NCBI GenBank assembly: GCA_900753685.1
Contig: CAAEAB010000002.1
Coordinates: forward strand, 1-12,455
Direction: 5' to 3'
DNA: 12,455 bases
DNA from: Lachnospiraceae bacterium
GTDB lineage: Bacteria > Bacillota > Clostridia > Lachnospirales > Lachnospiraceae
In this document: positions 1 through 7,133 of the stretch, one piece after another
Numbering within the stretch: position 1 is the first letter of the stretch
How the letters are laid out: each line of letters begins with the position of its first letter
Translations under genes and position numbers: made by a program
The notes under the pieces: model-generated
Database searches by the model: none
The model's input: only the letters and a program-made list of their open reading frames with translations
Told to the model about the DNA's origin: nothing

Positions 1-144
1 CTTTTGATTGAACATGATATGAAACTGGTATCCGGTATCTGCGAATATCTTTATGTGCTGAACTTCGGTATGGAGCTGGCTCACGGAGAGCCGTCGCAGG
101 TTTTAAATAATCCGAAAGTCATCACAGCATATCTGGGTGAGTAG
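1..144 (+). CDS. livG: Branched-chain amino acid ABC transporter ATPase LivG, C-terminal fragment (5' end outside window)
   Basis: Only the last 47 codons are present; the frame is open from base 1 to the TAG at 142-144. The fragment begins with LLIEHDM, the H-loop (switch histidine) segment of an ABC ATPase, and ends in the pattern 'PSQVLNNPKVITAYLGE', the usual tail of LivG-type subunits. LivG is one of two cytoplasmic ATPases that power the LivHM permease for leucine, isoleucine and valine uptake. The next gene, livF, starts 12 bases downstream and has nearly the same C-terminal AYLGE ending, as expected of the LivG/LivF pair. Assignment to LivG rather than another ABC ATPase rests mainly on this pairing, because the Walker motifs are outside the window. 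Confidence 0.88.
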   Translation, partial: LLIEHDMKLVSGICEYLYVLNFGMELAHGEPSQVLNNPKVITAYLGE

Positions 145-156
145 GAGGGCAGTAGT

Positions 157-867
157 ATGGCAATGTTAAAGGTTACAGATTTACAGGTATATTATGGTGT
201 GATTCAGGCCATTAAAGGTATTTCCTTTGAGGTTAACGAGGGGGAAGTTATCGCTCTGATCGGCGCCAACGGCGCCGGAAAAACGACCATCCTCCATACA
301 ATTACCGGACTTGTGGAAGCTAAAGGCGGTACGGTGGAGTTTGAAGGAAAAAATATTACAAAGATGCCGGGACATAAGATTGTCACATTGGGAATGGCCC
401 ATGTTCCTGAAGGCCGTCGGGTATTTTCCGAATTAACAGTTCTGGAAAATTTGAAAATGGGCGCTTACACCCGGAAAAATAAAACGGAGGTTGAAGAGTC
501 CCTGCGGATGGTTTATAAACGTTTCCCTCGTCTGGAAGAACGTAAAAATCAGTTGTCAGGAACCTTATCCGGCGGTGAACAGCAGATGCTGGCCATGGGC
601 CGGGCGCTCATGTCCCACCCAAAGATCATTCTTATGGATGAACCGTCCATGGGGCTATCACCGATTTTTGTGAATGAGATTTTTGATATTATCAAGGAGG
701 TCAGCGCCAGTGGAACGACAGTTCTTTTGGTTGAACAGAATGCGAAGAAGGCGTTGAGCATTGCAGACAGGGCCTATGTACTGGAAACAGGTAAGATTGT
801 TCTCGAAGGAGATGCAAAACAATTGATGAACGATGAGTCGGTGAAGAAGGCATACTTGGGTGAATAG
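157..867 (+). CDS. livF: Branched-chain amino acid ABC transporter ATP-binding protein LivF
   Basis: This 236-residue protein is a typical full-length LivF. It has Walker A GANGAGKT (36-43), signature LSGGE (137-141) and Walker B IILMDEP (157-163). In the H-loop position it reads VEQN (192-195), the usual LivF variant that replaces the switch histidine seen in LivG. The stretch around MAHVPEGRRVF (80-90) is also characteristic of the family. It acts in the cytoplasm with LivG to drive uptake of branched-chain amino acids through LivHM. The start is supported by AGGAGGG at about 143-149, seven bases upstream of the ATG. livG lies immediately upstream and a kinase-like gene follows after 11 bases, so the three are probably one transcript. 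The true substrate could be another amino acid or amide, since Liv-type systems vary. Confidence 0.94.
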   Translation: MAMLKVTDLQVYYGVIQAIKGISFEVNEGEVIALIGANGAGKTTILHTITGLVEAKGGTVEFEGKNITKMPGHKIVTLGMAHVPEGRRVFSELTVLENLKMGAYTRKNKTEVEESLRMVYKRFPRLEERKNQLSGTLSGGEQQMLAMGRALMSHPKIILMDEPSMGLSPIFVNEIFDIIKEVSASGTTVLLVEQNAKKALSIADRAYVLETGKIVLEGDAKQLMNDESVKKAYLGE

Positions 868-878
868 GAGGGATTCAT

Positions 879-1508
879 ATGAGTCATACAGTTATTACCA
901 TTGCACGTCAGTACGGCAGCGGTGGAAAAACCATCGGTAAAATGCTGGCGGAGGATTTGGGGATTCATTTTTATGACCGGGAAATTATCCGTCTGGCCTC
1001 CGACGAAAGTGGTATCAGTGAACAGCTTTTTGGCGCGGCCGATGAAGCGCCGAAATCCGGTATTTTAGGGCGCATCGCAAAGAAGGTTTATACCGGAGAG
1101 GTTCTTCCGCCGGACAGCGATGACTTTGTTTCTGACGAGAATTTATTTAATTATCAGGCGAAGATCATTAAACAGCTGGCAGAAGAAGAATCCTGCGTTA
1201 TCATTGGGCGCTGTGCCGATTATGTGCTTAAAGATTACGATCATGTTGTCAGCGTCTTTGTTCATGGTCCCTTCGATTTTTGCCTCGAACAGGCCATGAA
1301 AAAGTTCAGTAAGACTGAGGAGGAAATGAAGAAATTTATTCATAAAAAAGATAAATACCGGGGGGATTATTATAAATACCATACCGGCCAGGAATGGTAT
1401 GACGCCCGGAATTATGACCTCTGTCTCGACAGCAGCAAGCTCGGCTTCGACGGCTGTGTTGAAGCCATTAAGGCTTACATGAAGGTCCGCGGGTTATCCG
1501 CTAAATAG
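879..1508 (+). CDS. Cytidylate kinase-like family protein
   Basis: This 209-residue protein begins VITIARQYGSGGKTIGK, a P-loop of the cytidylate-kinase-like type with the phosphate-binding core GSGGKT (13-18). It is followed by FYDRE (31-35), which matches the nucleotide-kinase pattern after the first helix. IIGRCADYVL (108-117) corresponds to the conserved 'GRgadyvl' strand-helix of the family. These proteins are small P-loop kinases related to CMP kinase; the substrate of this subgroup is not established and I do not assign one. The true housekeeping cmk is a different, more canonical protein. A GGAGGG site directly after the livF stop gives good spacing to the ATG. It is the last gene before a strong terminator and appears co-transcribed with livGF, although no functional link to amino acid uptake is evident. 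Confidence 0.86.
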   Translation: MSHTVITIARQYGSGGKTIGKMLAEDLGIHFYDREIIRLASDESGISEQLFGAADEAPKSGILGRIAKKVYTGEVLPPDSDDFVSDENLFNYQAKIIKQLAEEESCVIIGRCADYVLKDYDHVVSVFVHGPFDFCLEQAMKKFSKTEEEMKKFIHKKDKYRGDYYKYHTGQEWYDARNYDLCLDSSKLGFDGCVEAIKAYMKVRGLSAK

Positions 1509-1520
1509 AAATTCGTAAGG

Positions 1521-1571
1521 TTTCCGAAAAACACGCTAAGATTTATTAGCGGTTTTTCGGAAATTTTTTTT
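1521..1571 (+). terminator. Strong intrinsic terminator of the livGF-kinase transcript
   Basis: A perfect 12-bp stem (TTTCCGAAAAAC at 1521-1532 with its complement at 1552-1563) is extended, after one bulged A at 1533, by CGCT/AGCG (1534-1537 with 1548-1551). Eight T residues follow at 1564-1571. It lies 12 bases after the stop codon of the kinase-like gene. Confidence 0.95.
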
Positions 1572-1612
1572 GGCCGGGTGATTTTCTGTCAAAATCTATC
1601 AATGGATGATAA

Positions 1613-1642
1613 TTGAAACCATTATATTTGCCGTGCTAAAAT
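1613..1642 (+). promoter_or_regulatory. Candidate sigma-A promoter for the PD-(D/E)XK gene
   Basis: TTGAAA at 1613-1618 and TAAAAT at 1637-1642 are separated by 18 bases, each one mismatch from consensus. It sits downstream of the preceding terminator. It would give a leader of about 125 bases before the ATG at 1778; I see no recognisable riboswitch or strong hairpin in that leader. AT-rich sequence makes chance matches possible. Confidence 0.45.
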
Positions 1643-1763
1643 AAGCATATCCGGAAGGCCTTTCTGGCCGACTGAAATTTTTTTATTCAAAGCTTTGGTC
1701 AAAGCAGCATATTCAAGAATGGATGGAAAAAGAAACGGTGAAAAAAACAGCATGAGAAGAGAA

Positions 1764-1780
1764 AAGGAGAAATGCCTATG
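1764..1780 (+). promoter_or_regulatory. Ribosome binding site deciding the start of the PD-(D/E)XK gene
   Basis: AAGGAG at 1764-1769 lies only two bases before the first in-frame ATG (1772) but eight bases before the second (1778). The second ATG is therefore the likelier start, giving an N-terminus MANNLRD. Confidence 0.7.
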
Positions 1781-2836
1781 GCAAATAACTTAAGGGACTG
1801 TTTTCCGATGATACAGAGCCGGGAAGAAGTCCTGAAAAGGATCGATGGAGAGAAAAGTTTAAGAGAAACTTATCACTCGTGGAAGGAAGAGGAACGGAAG
1901 GAATTCCTGGACATGTGTACCGGAGCGCGGGGCGTTAAGATGCTTTATGATGGATTTTTCAAAGAGGTTATGAACCCGGAGTATGCGTCAAAGCGTCTGG
2001 GTGATTTTCTGTCGGTCGTTTTAGGAGCAACTGTCCGGGTAAAGAAAGTTCTTCCAAATGATACAACCCAACTGACGGATGAGAGCTCCTTACTTGTCCT
2101 GGACATTGTTGTAGAGTTCGAGGATGGTCGGATTGCCAATGTAGAGGTCCAAAAAGTCGGATATCTATTTCCGGGGGAGAGGAGCGCCTGTTATTCAGCG
2201 GACCTTCTTCTGCGTCAGTACAAACGGCTCCGAGATGAGCGAAAGAGAAAGTTCAGTTACCGGGATATACGGACCGTCTATACGATTGTCCTTTTTGAAC
2301 ACAGTCCGGAGGAGTTTCAGACTTATCCTGGGGTTTACCGCCACTGTTTTGAGCAGATATCTGACACCGGAGTAAAACTAAAAATACCCCAAAAGTTTAT
2401 CTACATAGCTCTTGACATCTTTAAGAAAAAACAGCACAATGAAGGAGATAGGATACATAACAGGTTAGAGGCATGGCTGACTTTCTTCTGTCGGGACGAG
2501 CCGGAGATGATCTTTCGATTACTTGAAGAATATCCGGAGTTTCGGGCATTGTATGAAGATGTTTTCGAGTTATGCCGGAATGTGGAGGGCCTTATGGAGA
2601 TATTTTCAAAAGAGCTGCTGGAGATGGACCGGAACACCGTTAAGTTGATGATCGACCTGATGCAGGAGAAACTTGACAAACAGGAAGAGACTATTGAAAA
2701 ACAGGCGCAGGTAATCCGTGCAAAGGATTCGGAGCTTGAGGCGGCGAAACAGGAGAAAGATGCAGAGCTTGAGGCAGTAAAACAGGAAATGTCCCGGCGG
2801 ATTGCAGAGCTGGAGCGGAAGTTATCGGAGCGATAA
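1778..2836 (+). CDS. PD-(D/E)XK nuclease family protein (Rpn/'PDDEXK transposase' type) with C-terminal coiled coil
   Basis: The 352-residue product carries the layout of the Rpn-like PD-(D/E)XK family. It has a conserved MLYDGFFKEV segment (D58), then LLVLDIVVEFEDGRIANVEVQ, in which D109 and E123-x-Q125 form the D...ExQ nuclease signature. A helical SADLLLRQY region follows. Roughly residues 285-352 are charged heptad-rich helix, including an imperfect 11-residue tandem repeat at 317-338. Databases often label such proteins 'transposase', but I see no terminal inverted repeats or target duplication here. Related Rpn proteins are DNA nucleases that promote recombination; activity of this one is inferred. 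The gene is flanked by terminators and has its own candidate promoter, so it looks like a self-contained, probably accessory single-gene unit. An alternative ATG at 1772 adds two residues but has poor ribosome-site spacing. Confidence 0.85.
   Translation: MANNLRDCFPMIQSREEVLKRIDGEKSLRETYHSWKEEERKEFLDMCTGARGVKMLYDGFFKEVMNPEYASKRLGDFLSVVLGATVRVKKVLPNDTTQLTDESSLLVLDIVVEFEDGRIANVEVQKVGYLFPGERSACYSADLLLRQYKRLRDERKRKFSYRDIRTVYTIVLFEHSPEEFQTYPGVYRHCFEQISDTGVKLKIPQKFIYIALDIFKKKQHNEGDRIHNRLEAWLTFFCRDEPEMIFRLLEEYPEFRALYEDVFELCRNVEGLMEIFSKELLEMDRNTVKLMIDLMQEKLDKQEETIEKQAQVIRAKDSELEAAKQEKDAELEAVKQEMSRRIAELERKLSER
2726..2791 (+). repeat. Imperfect 33-bp tandem duplication inside the coiled coil
   Basis: Two adjacent 33-base units (2726-2758 and 2759-2791) match at 25 of 33 positions. 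They encode DSELEAAKQEK and DAELEAVKQEM. The unit of 11 codons keeps the reading frame and lengthens the C-terminal coiled coil of the PD-(D/E)XK protein. A looser continuation (IAELERKLS) follows. Confidence 0.75.
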
Positions 2837-2863
2837 GAAAATGAATATACGAAAGATAAAGGG

Positions 2864-2900
2864 CGGAACTGATTTTTAAGTAAATGAGTTCCGTTTTTTT
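2864..2900 (+). terminator. Intrinsic terminator of the PD-(D/E)XK gene
   Basis: CGGAACT (2864-2870) pairs perfectly with AGTTCCG (2887-2893) across a 16-base loop. Seven T residues follow directly at 2894-2900. It lies 27 bases after the stop codon. Confidence 0.85.
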
Positions 2901-2967
2901 AGCCCAAATGAAAGGATGTCAAGCCTAGGAGTAAAATCTAAAGTTTTTGTGAAATTTGTAACGCGTG

Positions 2968-2996
2968 TTGAAATGTCAACTTAAACGTTTTATAAT
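2968..2996 (+). promoter_or_regulatory. Near-consensus sigma-A promoter of the ABC exporter operon
   Basis: TTGAAA (2968-2973) and a perfect TATAAT (2991-2996) are spaced by 17 bases, the optimum. Predicted transcription start is near 3003, leaving a short leader with GGGAGGAG (3016-3023) before the ATG at 3029. An inverted repeat GTTGA-N4-TCAAC (2967-2980) covers the -35 box, and the palindrome AAACGTTT (2983-2990) fills the spacer next to the -10, so repressor control is plausible. Confidence 0.8.
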
Positions 2997-3028
2997 TGTA
3001 ATATTAACATAAAGCGGGAGGAGAAGGC

Positions 3029-3733
3029 ATGGAGGCTTATGTAAAGCTGGAGAATATGACGAAAATTTACCGTATGGGAGAGGTTGAAATTCGTGCGGCG
3101 GACGGTATCGATTTTGAGATTATGAAAGGCGAATTTGTTGTCATTGTCGGTCCCAGTGGGGCGGGGAAAACGACGGTTTTAAATGTACTCGGAGGGATGG
3201 ATACGGCGACCAGCGGCGCTATATGGGTAGACGGTAAGGACATTGCTAAATACAATCCGAGGGAACTGACGGGCTACCGACGGGATGATATCGGGTTTGT
3301 ATTCCAGTTTTATAATTTGATCTCAAATTTGACGGCCCTTGAGAATGTGGAACTGGCCCTGCAGATTTGCCGGGATCCGTTAAGTGCGAGAAGTGTTTTA
3401 AAGGATGTGGGTTTGGGTGACCGAATGAAGAACTTCCCGGCCCAGTTGTCCGGCGGTGAGCAGCAGAGAGTGTCGATTGCCCGCGCGTTGGCGAAGAATC
3501 CGAAACTGTTGTTGTGTGATGAGCCCACGGGAGCATTGGATTATAATACAGGGAAAGCCATATTAAAGCTGCTTCAGGACACGTGCCGGGAACAGGGGAT
3601 GACGGTGATTGTTATTACCCATAATTCGGCGATTGCGCCGATGGCGGACCGAGTGATTAAGATTAAAAACGGAAAAGTATCCGAGATGACGGTGAACAAC
3701 AATCCGGTATCTGTAGAAACAATAGAGTGGTAA
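3029..3733 (+). CDS. MacB/LolD-type ABC transporter ATP-binding protein
   Basis: This 234-residue ABC ATPase has Walker A GPSGAGKT (41-48), Q-loop Q93 in VFQFYNLI, signature LSGGE (140-144), Walker B LLLCDEP (160-166), D-loop ALD (169-171) and switch histidine H198 in VITHN. The FQFYNL and DEPTGALD wording is typical of the MacB/FtsE/LolD branch, whose partners are FtsX-fold permeases that work by mechanotransmission or substrate extrusion rather than classic import. The partner permease starts 12 bases after its stop codon. A GGGAGGAG site five bases from the ATG and a consensus promoter upstream suggest it is the first gene of the operon and well expressed. The substrate is unknown. The short C-terminal tail after about residue 218 has no recognisable motif. 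Confidence 0.94.
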   Translation: MEAYVKLENMTKIYRMGEVEIRAADGIDFEIMKGEFVVIVGPSGAGKTTVLNVLGGMDTATSGAIWVDGKDIAKYNPRELTGYRRDDIGFVFQFYNLISNLTALENVELALQICRDPLSARSVLKDVGLGDRMKNFPAQLSGGEQQRVSIARALAKNPKLLLCDEPTGALDYNTGKAILKLLQDTCREQGMTVIVITHNSAIAPMADRVIKIKNGKVSEMTVNNNPVSVETIEW

Positions 3734-3734
3734 T

Positions 3735-3748
3735 GGAGAGTGCTTATG
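3735..3748 (+). promoter_or_regulatory. Ribosome binding site deciding the start of the large permease
   Basis: GGAG at 3735-3738 is one base from an in-frame GTG at 3740 but seven bases from the ATG at 3746. The ATG start (MRKKALAKDF) is therefore preferred. Confidence 0.75.
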
Positions 3749-6700
3749 AGAAAAAAGGCGTTAGCGAAGGATTTTCGTATGGAGATTCGGAACAGTCTGA
3801 ATCGGTTTTTATCAATATTTTTTATCGTTGCACTCGGCGTTGCCTTTTTTGCAGGTATTCGTGCTTCTGAGCCGGATATGCGGTATTCGGGAGATGCCTA
3901 TTTTGATGCCCGGAATATGATGGACTTGAAGGTTTTAAGCACCCTTGGATTGACGGAAGATGATATCGGAGCTATTCAGGCGGTGGATGGCGTGGAGAAG
4001 GTCGAACCGGGATATATGATTGATGTGCTTGCTTTAATGGGTGAGAGTGAACGGGTTATTCATGTGGAATCTCTGCCGGAGACGATGAACCGGGTAGATG
4101 TGGCCGAAGGACGGCTGCCGGAAAAAAAGGGTGAATGTATTATTGATATGGACGGAGCGGCATCCTATGACATTGAAATTGGGGATACACTGACCTTTTT
4201 ATCGGGAACGGATACGGAGCTGTCCGAGAATTTGGCGACAGAGGTTTACACAGTGGTCGGCACCTGTTCCAGTCCGATGTACATATCCTTTGAGCGGGGG
4301 AGTACGAACATTGGCAGCGGCGAAATCGATATGTTCGTGTATGTGACAGACGAGAGCTTTGACCAGGAAGTTTACTCTCAGGCTTATGTGACTGTGGAGG
4401 GAGCGAAGGAAGCCACAGCATTCACAGACAGTTATACGGAAATTGTCGATAAGGTGAAAGAAAATGTGGAGGGTATTTCGGATATCCGCTGTGATATCCG
4501 GTATGCAGAGATTATCGATGAGGCCAATGAGAAGGTTGCGGAAGCGGAATCTGAGTTGGCGGAAGCTAAAGAGGAAGCGGAATCCGAGCTGGCAGAGGCA
4601 GAGCAGGAGTTAAAGGATGGCGAAGCAGAGCTGGCTGACGGTAAAGCAGAACTGCAATCATCGGAAAATGAGCTGCAGGATGCGAAAAATGAGCTTTATT
4701 CCAGCCGGAACACACTGGATGACGGATGGGCTCAGTATAATAGTGGTTTGGAGCAGTTGGAATCAGGGAAGACAGCGCTGGCGGAAGCAGAAAAGACACT
4801 GGCAGAGAAAGAGGCCCAGCTGGCCGAAGGGGAACAAGGGCTGGCAGATGCAAAGGCTCTGCTCGCCGGTTTGGCGAATGGCTGGCAGGAGTACCAGGAA
4901 GGCATGTCCGGTCTGGAAACATTGCAGAACCAACTAGCTCTGCTGGAACAGTTCATAAATGATGGAACGGCGACGCCGGAACAGACAGCTCAGGCGGAGC
5001 AGCTTCGGATGACTGTGGTCCAGACAGAGACAAAGCTGGCGGAGGCGAAGGCCAGTCTTGATGCGATGGAGGTCATGCGCCCGGCGGCTGAAGAAGCGCT
5101 GGAGCATGAAGCGGAAATTACTGCAGGCCGTGAAGAACTTGAAGCCGGAAAAGCCGAGCTGGAAAAACAGAAGACCGCATTGGAAGAGGCTGAGAAAACT
5201 TTAGCCGACTCCTATACTCAGCTTACCAGCGGCGAGAGCGCTTATAGCAGCGGCTGGGCTCAGGTTTATGACGGTGAAGCTCAGATTGCGGAGGCTTATG
5301 CGACAATTGCTGAAAATGAGCAAAAAATAGCCGATGGCTGGAAGGAATACGAAGAAGGAAAAAAAGAAGCGGAAGAAAAGATTTCCGATGCGGAAATAAA
5401 AATACAGGATGCAAAAAATGAAATTGACGGTATCGATCAGCCGTCCTGGTATATTAACGACAGAGATAATAATTCGGATTACAGCGGTTATTCGGACAAT
5501 GCGGATCGTATGCGGGCCATCGGTTCGGTATTTCCTGTGCTGTTCTTCCTTGTAGCGGCCCTTGTCAGCCTGACTACGATGACCCGTATGGTGGAGGAGC
5601 AGCGGATACAGATTGGTACATTAAAGGCTCTTGGTTACAGTAAGTTTTGGATTGCCGTTAAGTATGTGGGCTATGCTCTGGCAGCAACACTGGGTGGTTC
5701 TGTGGCCGGCGTTCTGTTTGGACAAAAGGTTTTTCCGTATATTATTGTTACCGCTTACAAGATTATGTATACGCACATTCCAGATGTGGTCATTCCTTAT
5801 GATATGGGTTATGCTCTGGCAGCATCAGGGGCGGCGATTTTATGCACCATGGCGGCTACGATCAGCGCATGCTATCGGGCCTTGATGGCACAGCCGGCGG
5901 AATTGATGCGTCCGGAAGCTCCGAAGAGCGGCAAGCGGGTATTCTTAGAGCATATACCGTGGATCTGGGGGCATCTGAATTTTACATGGAAATCAACGGT
6001 ACGGAATCTTTTGAGATATAAGAAACGTTTCTTTATGACCGTATTCGGTATCGGCGGTTGTATGGCGCTGATGCTTGTCGGATATGGCCTGAAGGATTCT
6101 ATTATGGATATCGCGCGTCTGCAATACCGAGAGATTCAAATATATGATTTGATGGCTGTGATTGACGAGGATATGAATGACGAGGAAAAGGCGGATGTTG
6201 ACGGGCTTCTTGAAAATGATGATCGGATAAGCGTTTTTATGGACGGTTATATGCGTCTTTCGGAGATATCCTTTGGTGATAAAACGAAAGATATTTATCT
6301 TTATATACCGTCCCGGCTGGAAAATTTGGAACAGTTTGTCATTTTCAGCGACCGGGTATCCGGCGAGACCTGGGAAATGTCGGAAGACAGCGCCATATTG
6401 ACGGAAAAAGCGGCCAGAGATATGGGAGTATCTGTCGGTGACGAGATACAGATTGAGTTGGAAGATAATGAGAAAATTACGGTACAGGTGACGGATATCT
6501 GTGAAAATTATTTGTCCCATTATATTTATCTGGCGCCACAGCTTTACGAAAAGCTGACAGGAGAGGCGCCGGATTATAACTGTATCTTTGCTGATTTGAA
6601 AGAAGACTATGAAGGTGAGCTAACCAGTGTAGGCGAGGGACTTTTGAAAAACGACGGTATACTGACCGTATCTTATACAAATAATATGGAAAGTCAGTTG

Positions 6701-7120
6701 GAGGATATGCTTTCCGTGCTGGACGATGTTATTGTTGTTTTGATTATTTCTGCAGGAATGCTGGCCTTTGTTGTTCTTTATAATCTGAATAACATTAATA
6801 TTAACGAGCGTAAGCGGGAACTGGCGACGCTGAAGGTTCTCGGCTTTTACAATATGGAAGTCGCCAACTATGTTTATCGGGAGAATATACTTCTGACAGT
6901 CATCGGCGCCATTGCCGGCGTATTCCTTGGAAAGATATTGCATCAGTTTGTTATTCAGACTGTGGAGGTGGAAATGACCATGTTTGGCCGGAATATAAAT
7001 TTACCGAGCTATATTTATGCGATTGCATTTACTATTCTGTTCTCGCTGCTGGTCAATTTGGTTATGTACTTTAAACTGAAAAAGATTAATATGGTAGAAT
7101 CACTTAAGAGTGTAGAATAA
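3746..7120 (+). CDS. Large FtsX/MacB-family ABC permease with ~300-residue extracytoplasmic coiled-coil insertion
   Basis: The 1124-residue protein has the duplicated FtsX layout with eight predicted membrane helices: about 21-38, 592-612, 638-658, 688-709, then 762-781, 995-1012, 1048-1066 and 1088-1108. Each half carries the FtsX motif after its second helix (GTLKALGY at 624-631; ATLKVLGFY in the second half). The first outside loop (about 40-590) starts with a MacB-like folded domain to about 255. About 300 residues of alanine/glutamate/leucine heptads follow (258-560), with one break, NDGTATP, at 405-411. The motif G-W-x(2-3)-Y recurs at W328, W380, W504 and W532. The second loop (about 782-993) lacks the coil. 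With its ATPase partner it probably forms a cell-surface exporter or mechanotransmission complex; substrate or target is unknown. It resembles large Firmicute permeases, and the coil composition resembles YhgE/Pip-type proteins. A GTG start at 3740 is possible but less likely. Confidence 0.92.
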   Translation: MRKKALAKDFRMEIRNSLNRFLSIFFIVALGVAFFAGIRASEPDMRYSGDAYFDARNMMDLKVLSTLGLTEDDIGAIQAVDGVEKVEPGYMIDVLALMGESERVIHVESLPETMNRVDVAEGRLPEKKGECIIDMDGAASYDIEIGDTLTFLSGTDTELSENLATEVYTVVGTCSSPMYISFERGSTNIGSGEIDMFVYVTDESFDQEVYSQAYVTVEGAKEATAFTDSYTEIVDKVKENVEGISDIRCDIRYAEIIDEANEKVAEAESELAEAKEEAESELAEAEQELKDGEAELADGKAELQSSENELQDAKNELYSSRNTLDDGWAQYNSGLEQLESGKTALAEAEKTLAEKEAQLAEGEQGLADAKALLAGLANGWQEYQEGMSGLETLQNQLALLEQFINDGTATPEQTAQAEQLRMTVVQTETKLAEAKASLDAMEVMRPAAEEALEHEAEITAGREELEAGKAELEKQKTALEEAEKTLADSYTQLTSGESAYSSGWAQVYDGEAQIAEAYATIAENEQKIADGWKEYEEGKKEAEEKISDAEIKIQDAKNEIDGIDQPSWYINDRDNNSDYSGYSDNADRMRAIGSVFPVLFFLVAALVSLTTMTRMVEEQRIQIGTLKALGYSKFWIAVKYVGYALAATLGGSVAGVLFGQKVFPYIIVTAYKIMYTHIPDVVIPYDMGYALAASGAAILCTMAATISACYRALMAQPAELMRPEAPKSGKRVFLEHIPWIWGHLNFTWKSTVRNLLRYKKRFFMTVFGIGGCMALMLVGYGLKDSIMDIARLQYREIQIYDLMAVIDEDMNDEEKADVDGLLENDDRISVFMDGYMRLSEISFGDKTKDIYLYIPSRLENLEQFVIFSDRVSGETWEMSEDSAILTEKAARDMGVSVGDEIQIELEDNEKITVQVTDICENYLSHYIYLAPQLYEKLTGEAPDYNCIFADLKEDYEGELTSVGEGLLKNDGILTVSYTNNMESQLEDMLSVLDDVIVVLIISAGMLAFVVLYNLNNININERKRELATLKVLGFYNMEVANYVYRENILLTVIGAIAGVFLGKILHQFVIQTVEVEMTMFGRNINLPSYIYAIAFTILFSLLVNLVMYFKLKKINMVESLKSVE

Positions 7121-7133
7121 TGGAGGAAGAGAC

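Noticed and set aside
1657..1669. GGCC-TTTCT-GGCC hairpin upstream of a T-rich stretch, resembling a terminator or attenuator
   Set aside because: The stem is only four pairs and the T-run begins eight bases after it; too weak to call.
1688..1697. CAAAGCTTTG palindrome in the leader of the PD-(D/E)XK gene as an operator
   Set aside because: A lone 10-base palindrome in AT-rich DNA, well downstream of the candidate promoter; not distinguishable from chance.
1509..2900. Transposon ends around the PD-(D/E)XK 'transposase-family' gene
   Set aside because: The flanking hairpins are intrinsic terminators with different sequences; no terminal inverted repeats or target duplication were found.
4517..5428. 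Repetitive GCGGAAGCN-type DNA in the permease as a DNA repeat array
   Set aside because: The periodicity comes from Ala/Glu heptads of the coiled coil; units are not conserved at nucleotide level.
5993..6520. 175-codon minus-strand open frame inside the permease gene
   Set aside because: It lies antisense to the well-supported second half of the FtsX permease and shows no coherent protein features.
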